Positions 16,828 to 24,361 of a stretch of DNA of 29,102 nt are shown here, piece by piece; position 1 is the stretch's first letter, and each line of letters starts with the position of its first letter. The stretch is taken from the NCBI GenBank assembly GCA_004553095.1, contig SFMJ01000003.1, positions 1 to 29,102 of the forward strand, written 5' to 3'. Position numbers and translations under genes: made by a program. The DNA comes from Bacteroidales bacterium. GTDB taxonomy: Bacteria > Bacteroidota > Bacteroidia > Bacteroidales > Muribaculaceae. A model generated the notes under the pieces. It saw nothing but the letters and a program-made list of their open reading frames with translations, searched no databases and was not told the DNA's origin.

Positions 16828-17850
16828 ATGATAACAGTAAAGAAATTAGTTAGCAACTCGCTGAAATGGCTCTTGCCATTGGGGCTGACCGTGCTGTTGC
16901 TCTATTATATGTTTAGCAAGGTGGATTTCGTCGATATATGGCAAATACTGACGAGCGGTGTGGACTATGGCTGGATCCTCTGCGCCATGACTATCAGCAT
17001 CTTCAGTCATGTATTCCGCGCCTTGCGCTGGCGGATACAGTTGCGAAGCCTCGGCATCAATCCTCCGCTGATGGCTGTGGTGTGTTCGATCTTCGGCACA
17101 TACGCACTGAACCTGGTATTTCCGCGCCTTGGAGAGATATGGCGATGCACATATATCGCCGAGAGGGAGAGGAAGCCCTTCACCGAAGTTGTGGGCACGA
17201 TGATGTCGGACCGCATTACAGACACACTGATGGTGCTCGGATTAACCCTGCTCACCTTCTTGGTTGCGGCCCCGGCTATCGAGTCCTTCTTAGACAAATA
17301 TCCTATCGGGCAAGATGTGGTGGGGATAGTGCAAAATCCCTGGAACTGGGTGATCCTTGTGGCGATCCTGCTGATCGTCTGTGGAGTCTTCTACTTCGGG
17401 AGAGGTAATAAGGTCATCATCAAGATCATGACCTGGATCAAAGAGATGTGGCGCGGCTTTGCCACCATCGGTTCGATGGATGGCAAGTGGGCATTCATCT
17501 GCTACACCTTCGCCATTTGGGGTTGCTACTTCACCCAACTCTATGTAGCCTTCTTTGCCTTCGACTTCACCCGCGACCTCTGCACAGCGCCCGGCAATGC
17601 CTTGGGATTGTTGCCCTGCTTGGTGGCATTCGTGCTCAGTTCGATCGGCATGGCAGTCCCCTCCAACGGCGGCCTCGGACCCTGGAACATCGCCGTAATG
17701 TTCGGCCTCGCCATATATGGTGTCACCACCGCCCAGGGCACTGCCTTCTCTATATTGCAATGGTCGGGGCAGACGGTGATGCTGATCATCCTCGGCCTTT
17801 ACACCATAGGATATATTATCTTCGACCGAAAGAAGAGGGAAAAGAGATGA
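16828..17850 (+). CDS. YbhN / lysylphosphatidylglycerol-synthase-TM-domain (flippase-like) membrane protein
   Basis: A 340-residue integral membrane protein with roughly eight hydrophobic segments spread along its length, matching the lysylphosphatidylglycerol synthetase transmembrane region family (UPF0104/YbhN). Family-like features are KWLLPLGLTVLLLYYMFSKV at the start, a SHVFRALRWRIQLRSLG loop, and the late GMAVPSNGGLGPWN segment. There is no aminoacyl-transfer domain, so it is not a complete lysyl-PG synthase; such free-standing domains are thought to flip or transport lipids. It is followed closely by an unknown single-pass protein that may be its partner. Confidence 0.85.
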   Translation: MITVKKLVSNSLKWLLPLGLTVLLLYYMFSKVDFVDIWQILTSGVDYGWILCAMTISIFSHVFRALRWRIQLRSLGINPPLMAVVCSIFGTYALNLVFPRLGEIWRCTYIAERERKPFTEVVGTMMSDRITDTLMVLGLTLLTFLVAAPAIESFLDKYPIGQDVVGIVQNPWNWVILVAILLIVCGVFYFGRGNKVIIKIMTWIKEMWRGFATIGSMDGKWAFICYTFAIWGCYFTQLYVAFFAFDFTRDLCTAPGNALGLLPCLVAFVLSSIGMAVPSNGGLGPWNIAVMFGLAIYGVTTAQGTAFSILQWSGQTVMLIILGLYTIGYIIFDRKKREKR

Positions 17851-17855
17851 CACTA

Positions 17856-17869
17856 AGAGCGTACGCTCT
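17856..17869. repeat. 14-bp perfect palindrome AGAGCGTACGCTCT
   Basis: A perfect 14-bp inverted repeat without a loop sits in the 33-base gap between the YbhN-like gene and the following gene. Such a site could bind a dimeric regulator or form a small RNA hairpin; it has no T-tract and is too short for a clear intrinsic terminator. Confidence 0.5.
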
Positions 17870-17883
17870 AAAATAAGAGTATT

Positions 17884-18513
17884 ATGAACTTATTTGACGA
17901 CAACGAAAAAAACGACTACTTCGAGAGCGACGAAACACAGCCCGAGAAGAAGAAAGAGCCGAAAAAGCCGACACTCAAGCCGGAAGATCCGAAATATTGG
18001 GAAGAATCGGACGATGAGTTCGAACACCTCTATATCCACCGCAAGACGCGCTTCAAGATATGGATCTTCGGGGGCTTGGCAATATTCCTGATATGGCTCA
18101 TCAGTTTCATCTATATCCGGATGTTCCAGCCCTACGTCACAGAGGCAACACAATATGGTTATGTCGAGACTCTCTATAAGGAGGGAGATGTGTTCAAGAC
18201 CTTCGAGGGAGTCCTCCTCCCCTATAAGAGCCTGATGGACACGACACGAGTGTATGAGGGAGATTTCGTTTTCTCGACCTCCGATGCCAACATTGCCGCC
18301 ACGCTCAAGGAGATGCAATTTGCCTGCAAGCCGGTGAAGGTGGAATATAGCATCTACCACAGTCGCATGCCCTGGCGAGGCTGTTCGCATGTGATAGTGA
18401 CTCGTGTCGACAGTGTCAATGAGCGAGACATCCTCCCGGCAGACCGCCGTCCCTCCTACCTTCACGACAGCAATCAGAATTACGAACCAACAGGCGACCA
18501 AGCCGTTAAATAA
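17884..18513 (+). CDS. Unknown single-pass membrane protein with periplasmic domain
   Basis: I do not recognise a characterised family. The 209-residue protein has a very charged cytoplasmic N-terminus (residues 1-57, acidic with a KKKEPKKP stretch), one membrane helix (about 58-80, IWIFGGLAIFLIWLISFIYI) and a C-terminal domain of about 125 residues outside the membrane, with the recognisable core QYGYVETLYKEGDVFKTFEG and VEYSIYHSRMPWRGCSH. It lacks a cleavable signal. It lies 33 bases after the YbhN-like gene and 11 bases before the LRR gene, so cotranscription is probable. Reading continues through a typical coding composition, so I am confident it is a real gene. Confidence 0.8.
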   Translation: MNLFDDNEKNDYFESDETQPEKKKEPKKPTLKPEDPKYWEESDDEFEHLYIHRKTRFKIWIFGGLAIFLIWLISFIYIRMFQPYVTEATQYGYVETLYKEGDVFKTFEGVLLPYKSLMDTTRVYEGDFVFSTSDANIAATLKEMQFACKPVKVEYSIYHSRMPWRGCSHVIVTRVDSVNERDILPADRRPSYLHDSNQNYEPTGDQAVK

Positions 18514-18524
18514 TAGAAATAGAG

Positions 18525-19334
18525 ATGAAAAGACTTTGGATATATATCATGGCGATAATAGGCGTGGCCTCTACAGCCTCGGCTATAGATTATGAAGTTA
18601 AGGATTCGACACTGATAGTGCCTGCCGGGGTGGTAAAGATCCCGAGTTATAAATTTGCCGATCGCGCCGATATCAAACATATCGAATTTGCCGAGCCCTG
18701 TCGCGTAAACGAGATTGGCGACTATGCCTTCTTGGGGTGTATCAACCTCGAAGAGGTGAGTCTGCCGTTGAGTGTACTGAAGATCGGGGAGGGGACATTC
18801 CGCGAATGTGAGAAGCTGAAGAAGGCGGAGATACCGACTCTCACCGTGGTGCCCTCCTACGCCTTTGCCTGGTGCCCGCGACTGCAGATGGTGGTGCTCG
18901 GCAAGTTGCTGACCGAGATCAAGAGTCATGCCTTCGCCTATTGCCGGACTTTGGAGAGAATCAAACTGCCGGCAGGGCTGGTAAAGATCGGGTCTAACGC
19001 ATTCTCATTCTGCTCGGTGCTCCGCTTTGTAGCCATACCACCCACAGTAAGACATCTGGAGTCGTATGCCTTCTCCGAGTGTATCAACTTGCAGACGGTA
19101 GTGATGCCATCCAACTCTTCAGAACTTGGAGAATTGATCTTCAGTGGTTGTCGCAATCTGAGAGTGATCCGTATTCTCTCCGACATCCCGCCGAAATTCG
19201 AGTGCAACAGCAATCTCTTCGAAGAGAATGAATCGCAAATGTATAGCACTTGCATCTTGCAAGTGTATCCTCACTGCGTGCCGAAATATCGCCAATCCAA
19301 GGCGTGGAAAATGTTTAAACAGATCGAAGGATAA
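18525..19334 (+). CDS. Secreted BspA-type leucine-rich-repeat protein (LRR_5)
   Basis: A 269-residue protein with a signal peptide (about residues 1-20, ending STASA) and then roughly eight repeats of the BspA/Treponema-type LRR, each with a pattern such as IGDYAFLGCINLEEVSLP, IKSHAFAYCRTLERIKLP or IGSNAFSFCSVLRFVAIP. Repeats of this type form a curved solenoid used in surface adhesion and protein binding in Bacteroidetes. No lipobox, transmembrane anchor or C-terminal sorting domain is visible, so it is probably periplasmic or secreted. It follows the unknown membrane protein by 11 bases. Confidence 0.88.
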   Translation: MKRLWIYIMAIIGVASTASAIDYEVKDSTLIVPAGVVKIPSYKFADRADIKHIEFAEPCRVNEIGDYAFLGCINLEEVSLPLSVLKIGEGTFRECEKLKKAEIPTLTVVPSYAFAWCPRLQMVVLGKLLTEIKSHAFAYCRTLERIKLPAGLVKIGSNAFSFCSVLRFVAIPPTVRHLESYAFSECINLQTVVMPSNSSELGELIFSGCRNLRVIRILSDIPPKFECNSNLFEENESQMYSTCILQVYPHCVPKYRQSKAWKMFKQIEG

Positions 19335-19377
19335 CAAGATAAGTCAGTATACACGCGCTCGTAAGTGCATAACAAAA

Positions 19378-19384
19378 TAAGGAG
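19378..19384 (+). promoter_or_regulatory. Strong Shine-Dalgarno (AAGGAGG) before the sirtuin gene
   Basis: AAGGAGG lies about nine bases before ATG 19394. Canonical Shine-Dalgarno sites are uncommon in Bacteroidetes, and most other genes in this window lack one. It fixes the start of the sirtuin gene. Confidence 0.65.
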
Positions 19385-19393
19385 GACAAAACC

Positions 19394-20092
19394 ATGAGCA
19401 AACCGATATTGGTAGTATCGACCGGCGCGGGGATCAGCGCCGAGTCAGGCATAAAGACATTTAGAGATGCCGACGGATTGTGGAACGACTATCCTGTGAT
19501 GGATGTAGCCTCAGCCGATGGCTTCGCACGCAATCCGAAGTTGATCCACAAGTTTTACAACGAACGTCGTCGTGAGTTGGCAGGAGTAGAGCCCAACGAT
19601 GCACACCGAGCCCTTGTAGAGTTGGAGAAACATTTCGATGTGAGAATCATCACCCAGAATGTCGACGACCTGCATGAGAGAGCCGGCTCCACCGATGTGC
19701 TCCACCTGCATGGCGAGTTGATGAAAATTCGCTCGATCAGTCATCCCGACTATATTGAGACTCTCGATGCCGACCATCTCGAGACGACCGTAGAGACACG
19801 CGGCAAGAATGGCGACTTGATGCGTCCCCACATCGTCTTCTTCCAAGAGCCGGTGCCCAACTTCGACAAGGCAATGGATATCGTGCAGCAAGCCGACATT
19901 TTTGTGGTGATTGGCACATCATTGGTGGTCTATCCGGCAGCGGGTCTGATCAGGTGTGTGCCCTTCGGCAAGCCTATCTACTACATCGATCCTCATCCGG
20001 CAGACACTTCCGACATACCTGGCGTGCATGTCATTGCCAAGAAGGCCTCAGAGGGTATGCGCGATTTGATCAAGATTCTGGTCAAAGAATAG
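19394..20092 (+). CDS. Sir2-family NAD-dependent protein deacylase, zinc-ligand-free
   Basis: A 232-residue sirtuin that would remove acyl groups from lysines using NAD+. Motifs are STGAGISAESGIKTFRD (GAGIS at 11-15), QNVDDLH (88-94), the catalytic His106 in HLHGEL, and GTSLVVYPAAGL. Tyr55 and Arg58 form the YxxR pair that marks SIRT5-like desuccinylase/demalonylase activity. The usual CxxC...CxxC zinc module is missing: no cysteine is present between the catalytic His and the GTS motif. That segment instead has a compact charged loop. The gene has a strong Shine-Dalgarno and ends about 90 bases before pyrH. Confidence 0.9.
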   Translation: MSKPILVVSTGAGISAESGIKTFRDADGLWNDYPVMDVASADGFARNPKLIHKFYNERRRELAGVEPNDAHRALVELEKHFDVRIITQNVDDLHERAGSTDVLHLHGELMKIRSISHPDYIETLDADHLETTVETRGKNGDLMRPHIVFFQEPVPNFDKAMDIVQQADIFVVIGTSLVVYPAAGLIRCVPFGKPIYYIDPHPADTSDIPGVHVIAKKASEGMRDLIKILVKE

Positions 20093-20131
20093 TTCAGAGC
20101 GATTTCTGACAAAAAAACATAAGGCGAATAT

Positions 20132-20162
20132 TTTCAATTATAAAAAAATATTCTTAACTTTG
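20132..20162 (+). promoter_or_regulatory. Promoter for pyrH
   Basis: The -7 element TAACTTTG (20155-20162) matches TAnnTTTG, and a weak -33 TTTC (20132-20135) sits 19 bases before it. Predicted leader length before ATG 20186 is about 18 bases. The region before it is strongly A/T-rich. Confidence 0.5.
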
Positions 20163-20185
20163 AACAAAGCAAAGTAAGACCGAAG

Positions 20186-20899
20186 ATGAAATTCAAAAGA
20201 ATACTACTGAAATTGTCGGGCGAATCGCTGGCCGGAGGTCAGGGACATGGCATAGATACAGAGCGACTGAATCAATATGCGCGACAGATCAAAGAGATGG
20301 TAGAAGCCGGTGTAGAGATCGGCATAGTGATCGGCGGAGGCAACATCTTCCGCGGGCTTTCCGGGGCGTCAAAGGGCTTTGATCGCGTCAAGGGGGACCA
20401 GATGGGGATGCTTGCGACGGTGATCAACTCCTTGGCACTCTCCTCGGCGCTTGAGGCGATAGGCCAGCCGGCGAAGGTATTGACAGCTATAGGGATGTTC
20501 CCCATCGGCGAGCAATACTCGAAATGGCGCGCCATCGAGACACTTCGCGAGGGAGGTGTGGCTATCATCTCATGCGGCACCGGCAATCCCTATTTCACCA
20601 CCGACACCGGTTCGGCACTTCGTGCCATCGAGATCGAAGCGGAGGTGATGATGAAAGGCACTCGCGTCGATGGTGTTTATACCGCCGACCCGGAGAAGGA
20701 CCCGACTGCCGTGCGTTTCGACTCAATCTCTTACGACGAAGTGATGGAGCGCGGCTTGAAAGTCATGGACCTTACAGCCACCGCGCTCTGCAAGGAGAAC
20801 AAGATGCCTATCTATGTCTTCAACATGGATATCCCGGGCAATCTCCGCAAGGCACTCGAAGGAGAACCTGTCGGCACACTCGTCACAGTGGAGCGATAA
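20186..20899 (+). CDS. pyrH: UMP kinase
   Basis: A 237-residue hexameric amino-acid-kinase-fold enzyme that converts UMP to UDP. Visible motifs are LKLSGESLAG (residues 8-17), GIVIGGGNIFRG (46-57), the segment DRVKGDQMGMLATVINSLAL, and GTGNPYFTTDT with TRVDGVYTADP further on. The length is normal. It precedes frr by 57 bases, the common pyrH-frr order, although rpsB and tsf are not adjacent here. Confidence 0.96.
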   Translation: MKFKRILLKLSGESLAGGQGHGIDTERLNQYARQIKEMVEAGVEIGIVIGGGNIFRGLSGASKGFDRVKGDQMGMLATVINSLALSSALEAIGQPAKVLTAIGMFPIGEQYSKWRAIETLREGGVAIISCGTGNPYFTTDTGSALRAIEIEAEVMMKGTRVDGVYTADPEKDPTAVRFDSISYDEVMERGLKVMDLTATALCKENKMPIYVFNMDIPGNLRKALEGEPVGTLVTVER

Positions 20900-20956
20900 T
20901 CATCTCGAGGTAACGACCTTAAAACATCGATAATAACAACATTAAACAGTATAACC

Positions 20957-21514
20957 ATGGAAGTAAAAGAATATCTGCAGAATGCCGAGGATTCGATGCA
21001 ACTGGCAGTCGAATATCTTGATGACACGCTCTCACACATCCGTGCCGGCAAGGCGTCCGCTCGTCTGCTCGATGGGATTCGTGTCGACTATTACGGCTCG
21101 CAAGCTCCTATCTCCAATGTAGCCAACGTCTCTGTGCCTGATGCACGCACCATAGCCATCACCCCCTGGGAGAAGTCTATGTTCAAGGAGATTGAGAAGG
21201 CTATCATCAACTCCGAACTCGGCATCACTCCCGAGAATAATGGCGAAGTGATCAGACTCTGCATTCCCCCTCTTACCGAGGATCGCCGTAAGCAACTCGT
21301 GAAGCAAAGCAAGGGAGAGGCTGAAAATGCCAAAGTATCTGTACGCAACGCTCGCCGTGAAGCCATCGAGGGTCTGAAGAAGGAGATCAAGAATGGCCTT
21401 AGCGAGGATGTCGAGAAGGATGCCGAAGGTGATGTGCAGAAACTTCATGACAAGTACATGAAGAAGATCGACACACTCTTCGCCGCCAAGGAGAAAGAAA
21501 TCCTCACAGTCTAA
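20957..21514 (+). CDS. frr: Ribosome recycling factor
   Basis: A 185-residue factor, exactly the usual length, that splits post-termination ribosomes together with EF-G. The sequence shows the family's RAGKASARLLDGIRVDYYG, the domain II strand region VPDARTIAITPWEKSM, SELGITPENNGEVIRLCIPP and LTEDRRKQLVKQ. It is in the common order after pyrH, and a GT2 gene starts 15 bases later. Confidence 0.97.
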   Translation: MEVKEYLQNAEDSMQLAVEYLDDTLSHIRAGKASARLLDGIRVDYYGSQAPISNVANVSVPDARTIAITPWEKSMFKEIEKAIINSELGITPENNGEVIRLCIPPLTEDRRKQLVKQSKGEAENAKVSVRNARREAIEGLKKEIKNGLSEDVEKDAEGDVQKLHDKYMKKIDTLFAAKEKEILTV

Positions 21515-21529
21515 GCATCTCGCGGGCTG

Positions 21530-22516
21530 ATGGTATCAATAATAGTGCCGGCATATAACGCCGAGCAATATTTGGAACGAACGATATCAAGCATACTCTC
21601 CCAGTCGGAGACCGACTGGGAGTTGTTGCTTATTGACGACGGGTCGACAGACACTACTCCCGCTTTATGTCGGAAGTATGCTGCCGACGACCCTCGTATC
21701 CGAGCATATCATCAAGCCAATGCCGGGCCATCTGCGGCGCGTAATTATGGGATATCACTCGCACGCGGTGAGTATCTGACCTTCCTCGATGCCGATGATA
21801 TCCTCCATCCGGACTTCTTGGAAGTCACTCTGCAGGCGGCAAGTGAGTGCAACGCTCGAATCGTCGCCACCTCTTTCTATAATTTCCATCAGGATACAGA
21901 AATCCGACATCAGCCTATTCCCTCAACGCTCCATGCGTTGACACTCGACACGGGCCATGCCCTGCAGGCATTGTTCTATCAGAAAAAACTCGATGAAAAG
22001 GGAACTTTTCTTGACACATCGGCGTGGGATAAGTTGTTCCGTAGGGATGTCTGGGTCGGTGAGGATGCTCCCAAGTTCAGAGAGGGTATCCGTTATGAAG
22101 ACCTCGATGTGATCTATCAAGCCATCATCTGCGCCGGGGGTGTGACATGCCTACCATATAAGATGATGGGGTATCGCCAGCATCAGCAAAGTTTTATCCA
22201 TACATTCAGCGAGTCGCGACGGGATGTACTCGATGTAACCGACAAGATAGTCACCGACCTCGCTGATATGAGTCGAGATGTAATAAAAGCGGCAAAGACA
22301 CGCCGCTTTGCCGCCCATTACAATATCCTTAATCTGCTATATCGGGCTCACCGACAAGACACTGCAACCGAAGAGAGGTGTCTGAAAGTGATCAGAGAAA
22401 ATCGCAGAGACGTGCTCTTCAACCGACACGCCCGACTGCAAGACCGCGCCGGAGCCCTCTTAGCATACCTCGGTCAAAGGGCAATGCGAATCATAGTGCG
22501 TCTGACGAGAATTTAG
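21530..22516 (+). CDS. GT2-family (GT-A fold) glycosyltransferase
   Basis: A 328-residue glycosyltransferase with a GT-A domain in its first 220 residues: VSIIVPAYNAEQYLERTI at the N-terminus, the nucleotide-binding LLIDDGSTD (33-41), GPSAARNYGI (66-75) and the metal-binding DAD in TFLDADD (84-90). The C-terminal third is less conserved and may bind the acceptor. It lacks long membrane helices, so it should act at the cytoplasmic face on a surface polysaccharide or lipid-linked glycan. It starts 15 bases after frr and ends convergent with the aroB fusion. The substrate is not predictable. Confidence 0.9.
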   Translation: MVSIIVPAYNAEQYLERTISSILSQSETDWELLLIDDGSTDTTPALCRKYAADDPRIRAYHQANAGPSAARNYGISLARGEYLTFLDADDILHPDFLEVTLQAASECNARIVATSFYNFHQDTEIRHQPIPSTLHALTLDTGHALQALFYQKKLDEKGTFLDTSAWDKLFRRDVWVGEDAPKFREGIRYEDLDVIYQAIICAGGVTCLPYKMMGYRQHQQSFIHTFSESRRDVLDVTDKIVTDLADMSRDVIKAAKTRRFAAHYNILNLLYRAHRQDTATEERCLKVIRENRRDVLFNRHARLQDRAGALLAYLGQRAMRIIVRLTRI

Positions 22517-22537
22517 CCCGATTTCATCGCAATTTTT

Positions 22538-22555
22538 AGAGCGTGTTCCTTAAAT
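22538..22555 (+). repeat. Copy 1 of an 18-base intergenic motif (AGAGCGYGTTCCWTAAAT)
   Basis: This stretch matches 28789-28806 at 16 of 18 positions. Both copies lie just after a stop codon (22 and 7 bases). No known element is recognised. Confidence 0.5.
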
Positions 22556-22557
22556 TT

Positions 22558-24267
22558 TTACAATAATTCTTCCAGAATTGGCGCGATATCTTCGGCTGAC
22601 AAATCCATCGGCATAGCGACTTTGCCAATATCGTGCAGCAACACGAATGAGATTCGATCGGCAGTGCGATTCTTCTTGTCATGCATCATCACACTCAGAA
22701 TTTCCTCGATAGAATCGGACTTAATAGGCAACTCCGGATAATGTTTCTTCAAAAATTTTTCTTCATAATCGATAGCGACTTGAGGGTCGAGCCGGGCAAA
22801 ACAAGAACTGAGACGTAGAGCCACCGCTATGCCGTGAGCCACCGCCAAGCCATGACTTATTGGCGATCCATGTCGAGCAGCCACCGACTCGAAGGCATGT
22901 CCGGCAGTGTGTCCAAAGTTGAGTATGCGACGTATTCCATTCTCGCGAGGATCGACATCGACTATCTTCTGCTTGGCTTCCGCAGCAAAGCGGATAGCCT
23001 CAGCCACCGGCGAGTTCTCGCTGAAATCAGCGATATCATCCAGTGCAAGCAGTCTGTCGTATAGCGACTTATCGGTAATCATGGCCATCTTAATCACTTC
23101 GGCAAAACCGGAGAGCACCTCCTCCCGAGGGAGTGATGAGAATAATTGAGGCAAGATTATGACATCAGCAGGCATCGAGAATGTGCCGACCTCATTCTTA
23201 AGGCCCTCAAAGTCTATGGCAGTCTTTCCACCGATAGCGGCATCGGCAGCCGCCAGGATGGTGGTGGGCACATTGATGCAACTTATACCTCGTTTGAAAG
23301 TAGAGGCCACGAATCCGGCGAGGTCACAAACCACACCGCCACCCAAAGCGATCACCACAGATCGACGTGTAGCCCCCTGCTGAGAGAGGAAACGCCATAA
23401 CCGGCAAGCCATCTCAATATTCTTATTTCTCTCCCCGGCAGGTATCACCACCTTGCGTATATCGGGGTAGGAAGAGAAGTCGACCAGGGGGTCGACATTG
23501 CTGTCAGTGATCAGGAAGAGATGGTCAGCCCTCTTGACCACATCAGCCTCAGCCACTCTATCCATGACACGGTGAGCCGCAAAAAGAGAGGCATTTTTCT
23601 CGATAAAATCGGCAAAATCGCCCATCGAAGGGAAGATCATATCGGCACCCTCCTTCTCGAAAGCCTCGCGAGGGATAGGCCCGGTGGTAACAGCGATGGT
23701 GAAACATCCGGCAGCCTTACCGGCTCTCACTCCGAGGGGAGCGTTCTCGATAACGATACACCGATCGGGGTCGACCCCCGCCTTTCGAGCCCCAATCAGA
23801 TATGGCTCGGGATGGGGTTTGCCATGGGTCACATCCAGGGCAGTGACGCGATGGTGGGCAGAGAACACTCCGGGGTAATCGCGCGACAAGGCATCCAAGA
23901 GACTCTTCTGGCCGCTACCGGTCACCAGAACGCGGCAGATGCCGGCGCGCCCCAAGGCGGCAAGCATCCTGTCGGCATCCGGCATAAGTCGACGCGGCCC
24001 CATCTCCTTGAAATATTGACTCTTAATGGCATAGAGACGCTTCGCCTCCTCCGGATCGCAATCTCGGCCAAACTCTCGACGAAACAGAAGATTGATCGTG
24101 GCTACTCCGGTCATACCCTCATAGAGGTAAAACTCATCGCGCGAACAATTCACGCCCAATGACGACATCATACGCTGCCAAGCCAACGTATGTCCCGGCA
24201 TCGAATCATAGAGCACTCCATCCATATCGATCAGAACGGCTCCGATATTTTCGAAAAAATTTTGCAT
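22558..24267 (-). CDS. aroB: Fused HAD phosphatase and 3-dehydroquinate synthase
   Basis: A 569-residue two-domain protein. Residues 1 to about 225 are a HAD hydrolase of the beta-phosphoglucomutase type: nucleophile motif IDMDGVLYDS (Asp14, Asp16), LVTGSG (Thr116), HGKPHPEP (Lys150) and IENAPLGV. From about residue 230 the rest matches 3-dehydroquinate synthase: ALGGGVVCDLAGF, RGISCINVPTTIL, DAAIGGKTAID, FAEVIK and RRILNFGHTAGHAFE. Zinc ligands appear intact (Glu390, His453 or His457, and His472 in SHGLAV). The second domain converts DAHP to 3-dehydroquinate in the shikimate pathway; the job of the HAD domain is unknown. ATG 24267 is chosen over the TTG at 24288. Most AroB proteins are about 350 residues and unfused. 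Confidence 0.9.
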   Translation of the reverse strand: MQNFFENIGAVLIDMDGVLYDSMPGHTLAWQRMMSSLGVNCSRDEFYLYEGMTGVATINLLFRREFGRDCDPEEAKRLYAIKSQYFKEMGPRRLMPDADRMLAALGRAGICRVLVTGSGQKSLLDALSRDYPGVFSAHHRVTALDVTHGKPHPEPYLIGARKAGVDPDRCIVIENAPLGVRAGKAAGCFTIAVTTGPIPREAFEKEGADMIFPSMGDFADFIEKNASLFAAHRVMDRVAEADVVKRADHLFLITDSNVDPLVDFSSYPDIRKVVIPAGERNKNIEMACRLWRFLSQQGATRRSVVIALGGGVVCDLAGFVASTFKRGISCINVPTTILAAADAAIGGKTAIDFEGLKNEVGTFSMPADVIILPQLFSSLPREEVLSGFAEVIKMAMITDKSLYDRLLALDDIADFSENSPVAEAIRFAAEAKQKIVDVDPRENGIRRILNFGHTAGHAFESVAARHGSPISHGLAVAHGIAVALRLSSCFARLDPQVAIDYEEKFLKKHYPELPIKSDSIEEILSVMMHDKKNRTADRISFVLLHDIGKVAMPMDLSAEDIAPILEELL

Positions 24268-24320
24268 AAAAGCACGTACTAAAGTCAACTTACTATTGAA
24301 TGACGCAATAGAGATAAATG

Positions 24321-24353
24321 CAAATTTACGAAATATTAAACTTTTTTACTAAA
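24321..24353 (-). promoter_or_regulatory. Promoter of the HAD-aroB gene, overlapping its divergent partner
   Basis: On the minus strand a -33-like TTTA (plus 24350-24353) lies 21 bases before the -7 TAAATTTG (plus 24321-24328). The predicted leader is about 45 bases before ATG 24267. The -33 box is embedded in the -7 element of the plus-strand promoter. Confidence 0.5.
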
Positions 24354-24357
24354 TTTG
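24325..24357 (+). promoter_or_regulatory. Promoter of the DUF5715 lipoprotein gene, nearly leaderless
   Basis: A -33-like TTTA (24325-24328) lies 21 bases before the -7 TAAATTTG (24350-24357). The ATG is at 24362, five bases after the -7 box, so transcription would begin at or within a few bases of the start codon. The two boxes form the arms of a 10-bp inverted repeat (24319-24328 and 24350-24359) shared with the opposite promoter. Confidence 0.5.
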
Positions 24358-24361
24358 CAAC

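Noticed and set aside
17890..18501. A 203-codon minus-strand frame opposite the unknown single-pass protein
   Set aside because: The plus-strand gene has a sensible layout, spacing within an operon and normal composition; the antisense frame does not.
20095..20110. A short hairpin (TCAGA / TCTGA arms) after the sirtuin gene as a terminator
   Set aside because: The stem is only five base pairs and is followed by A rather than T on the coding strand.
23521..24162. A 213-codon plus-strand frame opposite the HAD domain
   Set aside because: The minus-strand HAD motifs are unmistakable; the opposing frame is a shadow.
22558..24267. That the fusion is a valiolone- or aminoDHQ-type cyclase for a natural product
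   Set aside because: No other secondary-metabolite genes are present and aroK lies in the same window, so the shikimate enzyme is the simpler reading; the idea is kept only as an alternative.
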